In this document: one piece after another, positions 6,098 to 6,359 of the stretch
Position numbering within the stretch: position 1 is the first letter of the stretch
Layout: each line of letters starts with the position of its first letter
Origin: Psychroflexus sp.
GTDB lineage: Bacteria; Bacteroidota; Bacteroidia; Flavobacteriales; Flavobacteriaceae
DNA: 6,359 bases
NCBI GenBank assembly: GCA_007116535.1
Contig: SKIG01000167.1
Coordinates: 1-6,359, forward strand
Reading direction: 5' to 3'
Notes under the pieces: model-generated
The model's input: only the letters and a program-made list of their open reading frames with translations
What the model was told of the DNA's origin: nothing
The model's database searches: none
Program-made: the position numbers and the translations under genes

Positions 6098-6359
6098 ATG
6101 GCAGAACAATTTACACACGAAAATACCCCAAAATCTAAGCATAACAAGGAAATACACTTGTTACTGAATTTCATCACAAGTCCTGCTAATTTAGGAGCAA
6201 TATTTCGTTTAGCTGATGCATTTGGAGTCAGTTGTGTTTATCTTTCAACTCAACAAGAATTTTTACTTGAAAGTAACCGCTTCAAGAGAATGTCTCGAAG
6301 TACTGAGAAATCGCTAAAAATTCAGCTGACTGACGAACCTATTTCACTCATGCAAAAAA
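6098..6359 (+). CDS. SpoU/TrmH-family RNA methyltransferase (3'-truncated by window edge)
   Basis: The frame opens with ATG at 6098 and stays open to the last base, giving 87 residues of a protein expected to have roughly 150-250. FITSPANLGAIFRLADAFGVSCVYL (residues 25-49) contains SpoU motif 1, the N-x-G-x-I-x-R core (N31, G33, I35, R37), which in TrmH-like enzymes supplies the catalytic Arg that activates the ribose 2'-hydroxyl. SNRFKRMSRSTEKSL (59-73) matches the following region of the family, where a substrate loop leads to the next strand. The SAM-binding knot motifs 2 and 3 lie beyond the window. It probably 2'-O-methylates a tRNA or rRNA ribose, but the target nucleotide cannot be assigned from this part. 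The start is 13 bases after the DUF4159 stop, so the two are likely one transcript. Confidence 0.88.
   Translation, partial: MAEQFTHENTPKSKHNKEIHLLLNFITSPANLGAIFRLADAFGVSCVYLSTQQEFLLESNRFKRMSRSTEKSLKIQLTDEPISLMQK

Noticed and set aside
5947..6177. 76-residue minus-strand frame across the end of the DUF4159 gene and the start of the RNA methylase gene
   Set aside because: Both plus-strand genes are recognisable here, and the antisense product shows no motif, only chance Cys and Ser richness.

Overview
The window is AT-rich (roughly two-thirds A+T by eye). Its promoter-like sequences are of the Bacteroidota type (TTG, then about 19-21 bases, then TAnnTTTG), and Shine-Dalgarno sequences are weak or absent. 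Together with the gene content, this points to a chromosome of the Flavobacteriia. It is densely coding: the longest gap between called genes is 127 bases, so no stretch over 300 bases lacks a gene.

The left part (1-3976) is an envelope-glycan region. It opens with the C-terminal half of a PST/Wzx-type polysaccharide flippase on the plus strand (to 695). Convergent to it is a minus-strand pair: a GT-B family 4 glycosyltransferase (2256-1126), followed with an 11-base overlap by a 136-residue multi-spanning membrane protein of unknown function (1136-726). Divergent from that pair is a plus-strand, EptC/CptA-like phosphoethanolamine transferase (2384-3976), a five-helix membrane protein with a periplasmic sulfatase-fold domain.

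The right part (4046-6359) is a co-directional cluster that looks like core-genome content. It holds a secreted parvulin-like protein, RsmE (16S rRNA m3U1498 methyltransferase), a secreted DUF4159 protein, and the N-terminal third or so of a SpoU/TrmH-type RNA methyltransferase that runs off the end. A very good Bacteroidota promoter (TTG-N19-TATATTTG) starts this cluster at about 3985-4014, and a second, weaker one may lie before the DUF4159 gene.

No RNA genes, insertion sequences, CRISPR arrays or phage genes are visible. No convincing new system was found. The points most worth a second look are the parvulin-like protein, which seems to have Tyr where both conserved active-site His residues should be; the uncharacterised secreted DUF4159 protein between two RNA methyltransferases; the orphan membrane protein coupled to the glycosyltransferase; and a palindrome overlapping the likely transcription start of the right-hand cluster.
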